Positions 33,437 to 44,500 of a stretch of 64,000 bases of DNA are shown here, in pieces; position 1 is the first letter of the stretch; each line of letters starts with the position of its first letter. The stretch is taken from the NCBI GenBank assembly GCA_947561585.1, contig CANNZV010002358.1:1-64000 (forward strand), given 5' to 3'. The notes beneath the pieces were generated by a model that saw only the letters and a program-made list of their open reading frames with translations, was not told the DNA's origin and ran no database searches. This DNA is from Caprella mutica. Lineage: Eukaryota > Arthropoda > Malacostraca > Amphipoda > Caprellidae. The translations under genes were made by a program, and so were the position numbers.

Positions 33437-34100
33437 TAAAGTGGGACACATTGTAAGTGCCAGTAATCAAATTTCTTCAAATTGCCCAAATTTCTCCTAT
33501 AAAATTCATGTCATTGAGGATATTATACAAGAGTGCATAATTGTACTTTGTTTCTTTAATAGAATAGGTGCAAAGAATGGCTATACGTCAGAAGATATCG
33601 CAAATATACTAACATTTTGAAGATAAACTCTCTCCACCTCCTCCGTTCAACTTACATAATGACATTCTTTCTTTCTAATATTAATATTAGTGGTTGGTAA
33701 ACTGTGGCTGAGTATTTTCACATCCATATATGTAGATACATTTCAAGCCTTTCAGTGGGGGAATCTGACGTTTTTAGACTAATTATAAAGTAATTCAAAC
33801 ACTGGGGCATATGTCCCATTCGCTTCATGAGAGTTAAATCACAGTTTTCTGCTAAGGGTTTGATGAATTATATGTAATTTCTTTTTTCTATAATAGTTTT
33901 CATTATCATTGAATTAACGAATATCTTCGAATTTTGTCATGACAATCGCACTTCTTAAATATTCACGACTCGAAATGAAAAGTAAAACATTGATCTTTTA
34001 TTATATTTTATTACATATAGCGTTTAGAATTATTTTATTGTTAAGCGAATATCCTACTTTGAACAAATCTGTTGAAAATAATCTTTTTCCACATAATATT
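33437..34100. other. 3' flank of the transporter gene
   Basis: AT-rich. Read on the minus strand it holds two AATAAA polyadenylation signals at 34012-34007 and 34002-33997, about 90-105 bp past the transporter stop codon. Nothing else is recognised. Confidence 0.5.
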
Positions 34101-37100
34101 CTAGAAATTGGTAGCAGATATTTCTTGGTTGATCATCTTAGATTCTGCCTCCTCATCATTAGCCGAATCAGCTTCCTTCAATTTGGTATCAAGATATTGC
34201 TTCTGGTTCCAATTATGAATCCACTTGGTTAGAGGTCTGTTCATACCTAGTCTGTTGGCTTCACATAATGTCTGTGGTAGTGGAAGTCCAAGAGTCTCAG
34301 GAATGGGCAGAGAACACACTGCACAGAAGATGCTCACTCCCATTATCAACCAGTAGTTTAGTGCTGAATCCATGCTATACTGTTAACAGAGATATTTGAG
34401 GGTTTGGAGAGTCCTCTTTAATTCCTATCTATGTAGGTAAATTTTAAACAATGCAAACTAAAAACACAGAAAAATAAGATATTCAGGATTCGGAAAAGCT
34501 CATCATACATAAAAAGTTTTATTCCGAAATATTGCAATAATACTCACATTAATAATATAGGGTACTGTGGCCATAGCAGCAGTTCCAAATACTGCCATTG
34601 TGCCCATTCCTGTTGATCTAAGTGCTGTAGGAGATATTTCCACGACTTGAAGGAATATGATGTATATACCCATCGTCAAAAACCATCTAAGTACCGCAAC
34701 TAATACCAGGAGGGCAATTTTATCTGTAAAATGACAACATTTACGACCTGAACTGAATAATCACGCAAATATGTTGCCCCGTAAAGTTGTGGAAATAGTG
34801 AGCTATATTAAATATTCAAAAAATTTCAAATGAACGTTTCCTAGTTCCTCACGTTCAACGAGTAAAGCGGCAGCAAAGCTGGCTATAGCACAAAGAGTGA
34901 AGCAAAGTATACTGGAGAATCTTCTTCCTAGGTATTGAACGGACACACTGCTACACATGTTAGAGGGTATCTCTATTAATGAGAGTATGAAGAAATTCAT
35001 GAAGTACTGGTTAGGTAACACGTCGATGTTCAGTAGAACAATACCATATGCTAAATAAATAGCACCTCTGTAGAGGAAGAAAAGGAAATCATGACGATCA
35101 GTATATATGAAGACTATAATTACTAAAGACTTCGGTTAATGTTTGAAAACCGTTCAAAATTTATCCCAATTCTTGGATATAGAATTTTAAGAATATTATT
35201 CAATAGAGTATATACAACTTTTACTCTTTTAGGCTCAGAAACTTACGCTGTTAAGAATAACATAAATCCCCTCATACAATATCTTGGATACTTCAGCAGA
35301 GTGGCCCAAGCAACTTCTTTTTCGAGAGGATTGTCGAAACTCTTCAATAACTTGATCATTGTAGCTTTAGTATATTTCGATTCAATACCATTGATGTTTG
35401 ATACCTGAATGTAGAATTTGAAGGAAGATTATATGGCATTTGAATATTAAATATAATTATTTGTGTAAGTTGTCTTTAAATTTAAGAGTTTTCACCTTCA
35501 GTAGAATATCTGCAGCTTCTTCAACCTTGTTCTTAGCGATCAGCCAACGAGGAGATTCAGGAAGAAACCTGAATTAAAAAATATACATTGATCATTAAAA
35601 AGTGCCAGGTAATAGGTTTTAATTCCATCCTCAAGGAAATCACTTGGAGTTTTTGAAACCATGTACTACAATTTTAAAAATACAGTTATCATATTTACAT
35701 TTACAGTTGGAATTGTGCATGTAATTGACTTTTAATTGGTGAATTAGCGGGTGAATTAACAACTCATACTATTTACTCTATTGTGCTTGCCCTGTGTAGT
35801 GTAACTGTACTCCATATCATCAAGCACCTATTTCTAGCGCTGAACATTAGCGTATTATTGTCCCGTCGAAGATGCCAATATTAAGGGATTCAACCCTTTT
35901 GCAGCCATATTAAGTAATAAATAAGCCGCGCGCACCAAAAGAGAGATAGCAAGAAAGATTGCAAGATTGAACTGGGTAACATGGCAATACTATATGTATA
36001 GTGCGCACATTGAAAGAGAGTCCGAAAATAGAAAGAAATTTTCCAAGTATTTAGGCATTCGAAGATACTATAGATAATTCTGTATGCACACTTCAATTTA
36101 ACACTAATTCAACATTGAATAAATTTAATATCCTGCACTGCAGTAGGTTTTTTCCCCCTTTTCTGTACGCGGGTAATATATATCTTTCTTTTTACCTAGC
36201 AAACTTTCTTGAAAACTTCATTTTGGTGTGTGCGCGGCCAGTAATCATACATATGAGAGGCTGTTTCGGAAACTAGTCTTACATCCAAAGTAGCCACATG
36301 AGAGCATCTAATGCTATCGTCAGCACCAAGATGAACCGCCAGTCACTAATAAGCCAGGAGAAGAAAGATATGGTGCAGGCACCCATTGCCCAGGACATGA
36401 AAGACAGGAAGGCTGCAGTGTTTCGATACTCAGGAGACAGGAACTCCATGGCTGAAGAATATAGTGGATCGATAGCAAGTTTGGAATATGATAATAATTA
36501 CTAAATAATAAATAGAGATTGTAGAATTTTTTTTCTGAAGATATGAATTCTATTGTTGATTGCTGATTGTTACCATTGCCTTTCTTATTAGCGCTATTCA
36601 TGTAATTAATTCCTTATACTTTTTTAATTAAAAAATAGTATGAGAGTTCAAATGATTAAATCATCAAAATATTTATTTTAATCATTAGTTGCTTACAATA
36701 GATTACTCTCTTAGAAAACAGGAAATCTTTTTAATCAAACAGACCTTTTCGAATTCCATATTTTTTAGAGAAAAATTCAACTCCTAGAAATAAATTGAAG
36801 TGTAGTGGATGTTTTTTTTTTACTTCTATTAATGCACCTCACCAATCAAATAGCTCATCTGGTAGTTTGCTTGAAAGCTCCACGCAGCAAGAAACCGTAG
36901 AAGCAAGTGAAGATTAAAGTTGTGTATGAATATCAACAGAAAATTGAAGACGGCGTGAATGGTGATTGCAATAAAGAACATTGGACGGCGACCTGTGCTG
37001 AGAAATCATGGAGAAAAATACGTATAAATGGTTAAAATAATATGGATTTAATTTTAATCCATTAAAAAAATAATGATTAAAGTTGGCGCTGCTTCACAAA

Positions 37101-37507
37101 TTTCCTCCCATTTCATTTTAGTACTCACTATTTATCGGCCAGTATGGGCAGTACAAAAGTACTCAAAGCACTGCCCACTATTCCAATACTTAGGACATGA
37201 ACCGAATGATCCTTATCCTCGCAAACCCAATCACTGGTGGTGGCAACAGTCTCAGACATCAGTGACCTGTCGTAGACGTAGGCATCGCAACCTATTGTGG
37301 CGCAATATCATTATATTAGTAGTGGGATATATTTTTACATTAAAATAATCGAATTACTATATATGTTAAGGACGTTTAAGATAGCTTAGTATGGACGGTA
37401 AGATACCAACCCTACCTTTTGTTCCATTTCCCCTGTACGGGCGGCCATCATCAGACCATAAGATGATGTATTGCTCACAAGAACTAAAATCTTTGGATTC
37501 TTCATCC
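34101..37507 (-). CDS. SLC22/organic cation transporter-like protein, N-terminus missing
   Basis: Major facilitator family membrane transporter of the SLC22 (organic cation/anion) type, expected in the plasma membrane with 12 helices. The substrate cannot be told from sequence. I assembled nine exons, each with GT-AG borders and all in phase: 37507-37416, 37291-37129, 36997-36843, 36451-36283, 35568-35496, 35404-35247, 35067-34853, 34723-34548, 34379-34101. They encode about 492 residues. In order they show: an extracellular loop with SDWVCED; ADKYTGRRP after helix 2; AMEFLSPEYRN near helix 4-5; MFLPESPRWLIAK after helix 6; VQYLGRR between helices 8 and 9; VEISPTALRSTGMGTM near helix 10-11; PIPETLGLPLPQTL after helix 12; and a polar tail. 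The first exon, with the start codon and helix 1 (about 60-70 residues), was not found up to 64 kb. It may lie beyond the retroelements upstream or be lost. No internal stop occurs in the joined exons. Confidence 0.9.
35925..36238. mobile_element. MITE-like element in a transporter intron
   Basis: The left end GCCGCGCGCACCAAAA and the right end, reverse-complemented, GCCGCGCACACACCAAAA form an inverted repeat that continues weakly (AGCAAGAAAGATTGC versus TCAAGAAAGTTTGC). It fills most of the intron between the exons at 35496-35568 and 36283-36451, ending 44 bp from the splice donor. AGTAAT occurs near both ends, but the exact target duplication is unclear. Confidence 0.6.
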
Positions 37508-37935
37508 CTGTAGAAAAAATAGTGCAGAAGTTGTTACTAAAAGTCCTAACTTTGAGTGTAGTGTAAGATAAATAGGACTATCTATATTCTATAATCTATA
37601 TTAAACTGAGTGATATTGAAAGATATGCATTACAAATTCAGATGAAATATATCTTTATGAATCGCACTTTACAGACGGAAATATCAACAGAAAAGTTCAC
37701 CACTCAAAATGAGCAAAGCAGCACCACAGTACAGAGAAGATATAGTATCCCAGAGCTATAGGGGGGATATTACGCGTGTCCCGGTAGGCTGTGACGTTAC
37801 ATGTCAACAATGGTGCATACGTTTGTACGTATACAGTACAAACACAAAAGATGGCTGCAACACACCCAACTTTTGTTAAATAACGTTTTCGGTGATATTT
37901 TTTTAATAACACATTACCGCATGTTATTATACAAT
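37508..37935. other. Transporter upstream intron or flank
   Basis: It begins with the acceptor of the first identified transporter exon (37509-37508 on minus). It contains no recognisable further exon before the Penelope element starts at 37936. Confidence 0.5.
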
Positions 37936-38006
37936 CTTTATGAATTTTGGGTAAACCATACATTACCCCCGGTGAAGAGCTGGACAGCCTCAGATAGTCG
38001 TGTACA
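37936..38006 (-). repeat. Inverted RT-region fragment of the Penelope element
   Basis: Reverse-complemented, it encodes the same SSSSPGVMYGLPKIHK region as the main ORF, with one or two substitutions. It joins head-on to the plus-oriented 3' fragment at 38007. Such inverted 5' tails arise during Penelope integration. Confidence 0.9.
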
Positions 38007-38721
38007 GTAAATTAACATCTTTAATTAGTATGTTTTATCCTCAAATCGATCCTAAATTCATTTTCAATTCTTCTAACACTATTGGCAATATGTTTAAGTA
38101 TAAGGACAAACTCCCACCTTTACTTGTTTCCAACATCATTTATAAATTCACTTGCGGTCAGTGCTCCGCGGCCTACATAGGCGAGACAAGGAAAAAATTA
38201 AAGGTTCGAGTTTGTTAACACAGAGGGGGTTTCCTTCAGAAACCCCTTTACTGTTTTATCTAATCAAGAAAATAGCAAAATTTTAAACCATTCATATGAT
38301 AATAACCATCAAATTTCGGAAAATGATTTCAAAATTTTATCAACCTGCAATAGTTACGATTTGAGGACATTGGAATCCATTTTTATTTATGAACAGAAGC
38401 CCCAATTAAATTCACAAGGGGCTTCAACTGATTTATTTATTTTAAAATGATTTTTTCTTTTATATGTAGATTGTTTTTCACTGAGTTCATTTATTTGTTT
38501 ATTTAAATTAATTAATTGTAACATAGTGATATTTACTGATTTCTGTATCCTAGATAGGAGACATTTTGTATTTATATAGTAGAATTAAGATATGTTTAGG
38601 TTTCCTGAGGATGATTTTTTGAAAAAATCGAAAGCTTGAAGAAATATGGACTTTTTTATTACCACCCTTGTTTTTATCTTCATTATTAAAATTCGGTTTC
38701 CACGGAACAAATCTATTATTG
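38007..38721 (+). repeat. Penelope pseudo-LTR, left copy
   Basis: Direct repeat of 40716-41429. It covers the C-terminal coding part including GIY-YIG (with a frameshifting extra G in the run near 38226), the 3' untranslated region, and the ribozyme-like segment. The ORF of the full copy begins at its downstream end. By family analogy this left repeat would supply the promoter and ribozyme for the main copy. Confidence 0.9.
38605..38633 (+). ncRNA. Candidate hammerhead ribozyme core, left repeat
   Basis: CTGAGGA (38605-38611) fits the CUGANGA core box. It is followed by a stem-loop (GATTTTTT paired with AAAAAATC) and then GAAA (38630-38633), the second core box. Hammerhead motifs are established in pseudo-LTRs of Penelope-like elements. 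Stem III, the cleavage triplet and the distal strand of stem I are not resolved by eye, so activity is unproven. Confidence 0.5.
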
Positions 38722-39029
38722 AAACTTTACGTTACCGCTATGGAGAACAAGTAGTGAAATTATTTCGAAATTGTGAAAAGTTAGACTTCAAAATCAAGAA
38801 GACTGAAGAAGACATTTATTTTCTGACATCGTGCATTAAGAACAAGTTAACTCCAAAATTTGTTAATTTCAAGCTTTATTCGAGTAGGATTCGTCGCACC
38901 TCCTTTTACAGCGATTTCCAGAAGAAACTTCTGGAAGATGAATTAAATGAAAAAAGAACTCAAAACGCACATTATTATCAAGATATTCCATACTTTGTAG
39001 TGATCTGCAAGCAACAACATCATGGATAG
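38646..39029 (+). pseudogene. Penelope ORF, N-terminal part in another frame
   Basis: The reading frame from 38646 carries the conserved Penelope N-terminal region (KLDFKIKKTEEDIYFL and KFVNFKLYSSRIRRTSF). The protein continues in a different frame from about 38960 (phase of 39119). The switch lies near the A-run at 38950-38966, which points to a one-base indel. This part is therefore separated from the RT ORF by a frameshift, unless the frames are bridged in translation. Confidence 0.75.
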
Positions 39030-39118
39030 ATTTCAATCATCTCTTCTCATATATCAACAACCACAACAGTAACAAAATAGATGAAGTTAAAGAAATTCAT
39101 AGACGTAAACTTTTTAAT

Positions 39119-41158
39119 TTGGGATTACGAACAGCAAGAGATGAGCTTGACCCTAGTAACTTAATATTTAATTACTCAAGAAAAAGATTATCAACAAATG
39201 AAGTAAATGCCCTAGCTAATGGACTCAAATTTGGACTTCCTCCTAAGAAAATATATTATCACAAATTTTTCCTCTCTTTTGAAAAACAATTCACTGATTT
39301 GAAAAATAATGACATCTCACCACTTCTTCCCGATGGTTTAAATCGAGTAAGGACTTCATTGAAACACCTTGCTTACAGCACATTTTACTCCTTCAACCCT
39401 CACAGTCTCAACCCGGATAAGAAACTAGTTAGCACACTTCAAAATTTGAGCAAAGATAAGGATATCGTTATTTTGAAACCAGATAAAGGAAACGGCATAG
39501 TTATTTTGGATAAAGAAGATTACAACTCAAAGATGCAAGAGATTATTTCGGACACCACCAAATTTAAAATTATAAATGAAGACTGGTTTAAAGTTACATT
39601 AAGACACGAAGACAAAATTAATCGATTTTTGGCAAAACTTCTTAAAGAGAAGCACATCAGTCAAGCTGTACACGACCATCTGAGGCTGTCCAGCTCTTCA
39701 CCGGGGGTAATGTATGGTTTACCCAAAATTCATAAAGTTAATGTCCCTTTACGACCAATTTTATCATCAATAGGCACAGCTGGTTATAAAATCTCTAAAT
39801 TTCTTCTACCATATTTAACTCCACTCACTTCTAACCAATATACTGTTCAAGATAGTTTCTCATTTGTTAAAGATATAATCAACACTCCAAATAGTAATAA
39901 GTATGTAATGGCTAGTTTTGACATTAAGTCACTTTTTACAAATATTCCCATAAATGAAACTATTAATATTGCTTCCGATTCATTGTACGACAACAATATT
40001 TATGATGTCCCTTCTTTTTCAAAATTATATTTTAAGAATCTTCTGGAAATGGCTGTAAAGGAGGTGTTATTTATTTTTAATAATGTTTTATATTCTCAGT
40101 TCGATGGTGTAGCTATGGGTAATCCCTTAGGTCCAACGCTAGCGAACGTTTTCTTGTGCTATCATGAAGTAAATTGGCTCAATAATTGTCCTTCTGACTT
40201 TAAACCAGTAGTTTATAAAAGATACATTGACGATACTTTCATACTTTTTAGGCACAGTTCTCACATTACAAAATTTCTAAACTATTTAAATTCTCAACAT
40301 TCTAATATTAAATTCACTTGTGAGACTGAAATTGATTCCAAATTAAATTTCTTAGACGTTTTAATAAGTAGAGAAAATGATAAATTTATTACTTCTGTAT
40401 ATCGCAAGAAAACGTTCACTGGCCTTGGTATGAAATTTAATTCTTTTATTCCTTTTAGTTTTAAACTCAATATTATTTCATGTTTAGTTTATAGGGCCTT
40501 TAGGATTTGTTCTAATGTAACTTTGTTTGAAAATGAATTGTCTTATCTTAGGGAATATTTTTTGAGAAATAAGTTCACAAACAAAATTATAGATAGTATG
40601 TTTAGGAAGACCATAGATAATTTATATAATCCACCTCCTTCTAAAATAACTTGTTCTAGGAAACCAATTTATGTTAAATTAGAATATTTAGGCCATTATT
40701 CCAATGTCCTCAAACGTAAATTAACATCTTTAATTAGTAAGTTTTACCCTCAAATCGATCCTAAATTCATTTTCAATTCTTCTAACACTATTGGCAATAT
40801 GTTTAAGTATAAGGACAAACTCCCACCTTTACTTGTTTCCAACGTCATTTATAAATTCACTTGCGGACAGTGCTCCGCGGCCTACATAGGCGAGACAAGG
40901 AAACAATTAAAGGTTCGAGTTTGTCAACACAGAGGGGTTTCCTTCAGAAACCCCTTTACTGTTTTATCTAATCAAGAAAATAGCAAAATTTTAAACCATT
41001 CATATGATAATAACCATCAAATTTCGGAAAATGATTTCAAAATTTTATCAACCTGCAATAGTTACGATTTGAGGACATTGGAATCCATTTTTATTTATGA
41101 ACAGAAGCCCCAATTAAATTCACAAGGGGCTTCAACTGAATTATTTATTTTAAAATGA
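39119..41158 (+). CDS. Penelope reverse transcriptase with GIY-YIG endonuclease
   Basis: The single protein of a Penelope-like element. It copies element RNA (RT) and nicks target DNA (GIY-YIG). Positions refer to the 679-residue frame from 39119; the natural start lies further upstream in the split N-terminal part. Seen in order: KPDKGNG at 120-126; MYGLPKIHK at 198-206; SFDIKSLFTNIP at 266-277 with catalytic Asp268; MGNPLGPTLANVF at 333-345; YIDD at 369-372; and FLDV at about 411. The GIY-YIG domain runs from IYKFTCGQC (577-585) and AYIGET (588-593) to the Glu in LESIF (655) and the Asn in QLN (667). All RT and endonuclease signature residues are present and the frame is uninterrupted to the stop. 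The copy is lightly damaged, only by the upstream frameshift. Confidence 0.93.
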   Translation: MGLRTARDELDPSNLIFNYSRKRLSTNEVNALANGLKFGLPPKKIYYHKFFLSFEKQFTDLKNNDISPLLPDGLNRVRTSLKHLAYSTFYSFNPHSLNPDKKLVSTLQNLSKDKDIVILKPDKGNGIVILDKEDYNSKMQEIISDTTKFKIINEDWFKVTLRHEDKINRFLAKLLKEKHISQAVHDHLRLSSSSPGVMYGLPKIHKVNVPLRPILSSIGTAGYKISKFLLPYLTPLTSNQYTVQDSFSFVKDIINTPNSNKYVMASFDIKSLFTNIPINETINIASDSLYDNNIYDVPSFSKLYFKNLLEMAVKEVLFIFNNVLYSQFDGVAMGNPLGPTLANVFLCYHEVNWLNNCPSDFKPVVYKRYIDDTFILFRHSSHITKFLNYLNSQHSNIKFTCETEIDSKLNFLDVLISRENDKFITSVYRKKTFTGLGMKFNSFIPFSFKLNIISCLVYRAFRICSNVTLFENELSYLREYFLRNKFTNKIIDSMFRKTIDNLYNPPPSKITCSRKPIYVKLEYLGHYSNVLKRKLTSLISKFYPQIDPKFIFNSSNTIGNMFKYKDKLPPLLVSNVIYKFTCGQCSAAYIGETRKQLKVRVCQHRGVSFRNPFTVLSNQENSKILNHSYDNNHQISENDFKILSTCNSYDLRTLESIFIYEQKPQLNSQGASTELFILK

Positions 41159-41429
41159 TTTTTTCTTTTATATGTAGATTGTTTTTCACTGAGTTCATTT
41201 ATTTGTTTATTTAAATTAATTAATTGTAACATTAGTGATATTTACTGATTTCTGTATCCTAGATAGGAGAATTTTGTATTTATATAGTAGAATTAAGATA
41301 TGTTTAGGTTTCCTGAGGATGATTTTTTGAAAAAATCGAAAGCTTGAAGAAATATGGACTTTTTTATTACCACCCTTGTTTTTATCTTCATTATTAAAAT
41401 TCGGTTTCCACGGAACAAATCTATTATTG
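40716..41429 (+). repeat. Penelope pseudo-LTR, right copy
   Basis: This is the 3' end of the full element and the direct repeat of 38007-38721. It includes the GIY-YIG coding end, the 3' UTR and the candidate ribozyme. It stops at CTATTATTG, where the copia LTR fragment begins, while the left copy continues into GAAACTTTACG. Confidence 0.9.
41313..41341 (+). ncRNA. Candidate hammerhead ribozyme core, right repeat
   Basis: Identical to the left-repeat motif: CTGAGGA at 41313-41319, the same stem-loop, and GAAA at 41338-41341. Presence in both pseudo-LTRs is what a Penelope ribozyme would require. The same limits on stem III apply. Confidence 0.5.
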
Positions 41430-41532
41430 TTATTTAAACAATAGGTAATTTAATATAGCTGAGCTAGTCTAACAGGAAGTTAACATTAAACATATAAAGA
41501 GTGTGTAATACATTTAAACTAAAATTTCAACA
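41430..41532 (-). repeat. Copia 1 3' LTR remnant
   Basis: It matches the corresponding 103 bp of the complete LTR at 46195-46297 and ends in the same TTTCAACA. The other 235 bp are absent and are not found on the far side of the Penelope element. The next bases (41533-41545, plus CTCCTCCTCACAC) form the purine-rich GTGTGAGGAGGAG polypurine tract on the minus strand. Confidence 0.9.
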
Positions 41533-41549
41533 CTCCTCCTCACACGACA

Positions 41550-44500
41550 TTATATATTTTTCATGCCTATTAATTCAACTAATTTGGTAAATCTATCAGT
41601 AGGCAACGGTTTAGTGAATATGTCAGCAAGCATAGTTTCACTGGGGCAATACACAAGTTTAATTGTGTTTGAAGCAACAAGATCTCTAATGTAATGAAAT
41701 TTAATATCAATGTGTTTCGATCTAGGATGATTTTTAGCATTTTTAGCAATACAAATAGCTGACTAATTATCCTCAAACAAAACTATAGGATTCTTATTAG
41801 GTACTTTAAGATCTAATAGTAATTTATTTAGAAATACAGCTTCTTGGGAGGCACCAGAGAGGGAAACATATTCAACTTCAGCCGTTGATAAAGCAACACA
41901 TGACTGTTTCACAGAGCGCCAAGAAATAATGGAATTATTTAACATAAAGCATTGGCCAGAAGTACTTTTCCTATCAACTCTGTTACCTGCCCAGTCGGCA
42001 TCAGAATAACCAATCAACTCAGAATCTTCATTACCATAGGAAATGCCAAGATCAGGTGTGCCCTTTAGGTATCTAAATATTCTCTTAATTGCAGACCAGT
42101 GCTTAGTGTTTGGATTGGAACAAAATTTAGAGACATTTCCAACTGCATAAGTTATGTCCGGTCTAGTTTTAGTAGATAGATACAGTAAAGCACCTACAGC
42201 TGACTGATATTTAGTTTTATCTACTAGTTCACAATCATCAGTAGTTGGTTCCAAATGAGAATTAACATCAGCAGGGGTTGAAACCGGTTTACAATTATTG
42301 AATTCAAATCTATCTAATAACTCGTTGACAAATGAAGATTGATTTAGGGCTATTTTATTTTCGTCTTGTACGACTTTTATGCCTAAGAAATAGGATAATT
42401 TTCCTAAGTCTTTCATCTCAAATTTAGCACTTAAATCAGTCTTGATTTTAGTCAGGTCATCATAGTTCTTACATGCTACAATAATATCATCTACATACAC
42501 AGAAATGAAGCATGGAGAGTTATTGATTACTTTAACATATATACATGAGTCACAAGAGGACTGAATAAATCCTAAGGATTTAAGATATGCATCCAAAGCA
42601 TCATTCCAACATTTGGGTGATTGTTTTAACCCATACATAGATTTATTTAGTTTACATACTAAATCTTCTTTTCCTGGAATAGCATAGCCAGGAGGCTGTC
42701 TAATATAAACATTTTCTTTAAGATCCCCATTCAAAAAATCAGAATTGACATCCAAGTGATGTACAAATAATTTTTGGTTAGCTGCTAAAGATAACATGGT
42801 TCGCACCGATTCAAATTTCACTACAGGAGCAAAAATTTCTTCATCATAGTCGATTCCAGGTCTCTGTAAAAACCCTGAGCGACTTATCTAGCTTTATATG
42901 AAACCACTCTACCATCAGATCCCTTTTTTCTTTTAAACACCCATTTAGATTTAATTATGTTTAAATCTGAGGTAGGTTTTACGAGTTCAAAAACTTTATG
43001 TTTCTCAAAAGCATTTAATTCCCTCTCCATGGCATGTTTCCATTTAGAGGATTCAGAACCGCTATTAAGAGCCTCAGATACCGACCTAGGCTCGATATTG
43101 ATATTCCCATTTACTAATAAACCCTCCTCCTCCTCAAACTGATCATACTCCCAACTACCATATCTAATAGGAGCTCGACGAATTCTAGACGATCGTCTAA
43201 GATCCTCATCAGGACTGATAGCTGGTACAGGTTGCGCATCAGGGAGGATTATTTGAGGATTATTTTCAGGAGTTTGGTTCTCAGGCCCAGCAGGTTCTGA
43301 ATCTTCTGAAGGGAACACCAGTGGAGAGGTAGGAGTCTCAATCAGTTGAGGATTCTCAATCTTAGATGAAATTGATTCATCAAAGGTTACATTCCTGGAA
43401 AAGAAGATTCTTTTAGATTCAACATCATACATCTTATACCCTTTAGTAACTGTGCCATAGCCAATAAACAGACATTTGGTAGCTTTATTTTCTAATTTTG
43501 ATCGTTCATCTCGAGAAATATGCGCATACCCAGTGCATCCAAAAACTTTTACATGACTAACATTAGGTTTTCTAAGATTTAAAGCTTCATATGGAGTTTT
43601 ATTTACTAAAAATGAATTAATGCATCTATTATTTAGATAATTTGCAGTATATAGTGCTTCACCCCAGAATTCCTCATCAATTCCTGAATCAGATAACATA
43701 CATCTAACTTTTTCCATAATAGTTCTATTAAATCTTTCAGCTAACCCATTTTGTTCAGGAGTTTTAGGAATAGATTTCTGGTGAATTATACCTTCATTTC
43801 GTAAATATGATTCAAACTTATTTGAGGTATATTCTCCTCCATTATCTGACTGCAAGGTTTTAATTTTCCTTTCATAAATATTTTCAACCATAGCTTTCCA
43901 TTCCAAAAACTTCTGAAACACATCACTCTTATGGGCAATAACATATATCCAGGAGTATCGAGTAGCATGATCAATAAAGGTCAGAAAATATGAATTATTA
44001 CCCCTGGAAGTGGGAGTAATTTTCCCACAGACATCTGTGTGGATTAAATCAAGAGGTTTACAATTTTACTTAATGCTTGTAGAAAAAGGTATTTTATGCA
44101 TTTTCCCATTACAGCAGTGTTCACACACGCCTTCTATAGCTTTTAATTTACTATCCAGACCATTTACTGATTTAGTTTGGATCATTTTAGTCAAGTTATC
44201 GTTACCTATATGACCGAGCCTTCTATGCCATAGAATGTTTACTTTATTTTGATCAACAGTTACTGCAGCTTTATGAACTAAAGTATTTAGATAATAGAGT
44301 TGACCAACACAGTTAGCCTCAGCAATTAACTCTTTATTTTCGTTCAATATTTTACATTTATCATTTTCAAAAATAATAGATTTATTATTATTTGTCATTT
44401 TTGACACTGATAGTAGATTAAAAGCTAGATTTGGCACATATAGTACATCATTTATTGAACATTTTCTACTTCCACCACCTGGTATATTCACAATAACAGA

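Larger units (their letters stand above)
37936..41429 (+). mobile_element. Penelope-like retroelement with pseudo-LTRs
   Basis: Three parts are visible. (1) A 71-bp fragment in reverse orientation (37936-38006) matches the element's own RT region at about 39665-39736. (2) A 5'-truncated copy (38007-38721) matches its 3' end (40716-41429) almost perfectly, forming direct repeats of about 715 bp (pseudo-LTRs). (3) The body encodes reverse transcriptase and GIY-YIG endonuclease. A truncated tandem copy plus a short inverted tail is a known hallmark of Penelope-like elements. The right end abuts a copia LTR fragment at 41430. Confidence 0.92.

Noticed and set aside
37697..37963. Minus-strand 88-codon frame starting MYGLPKIHK as a separate RT gene
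   Set aside because: Only the first few residues are Penelope RT, from the 71-bp inverted fragment at 37936-38006. The rest is flanking sequence.
41579..41776. 65-codon minus-strand frame at the end of copia 1
   Set aside because: It is in a different frame from the pol C-terminus, which continues past the stop at 41763 toward 41550.
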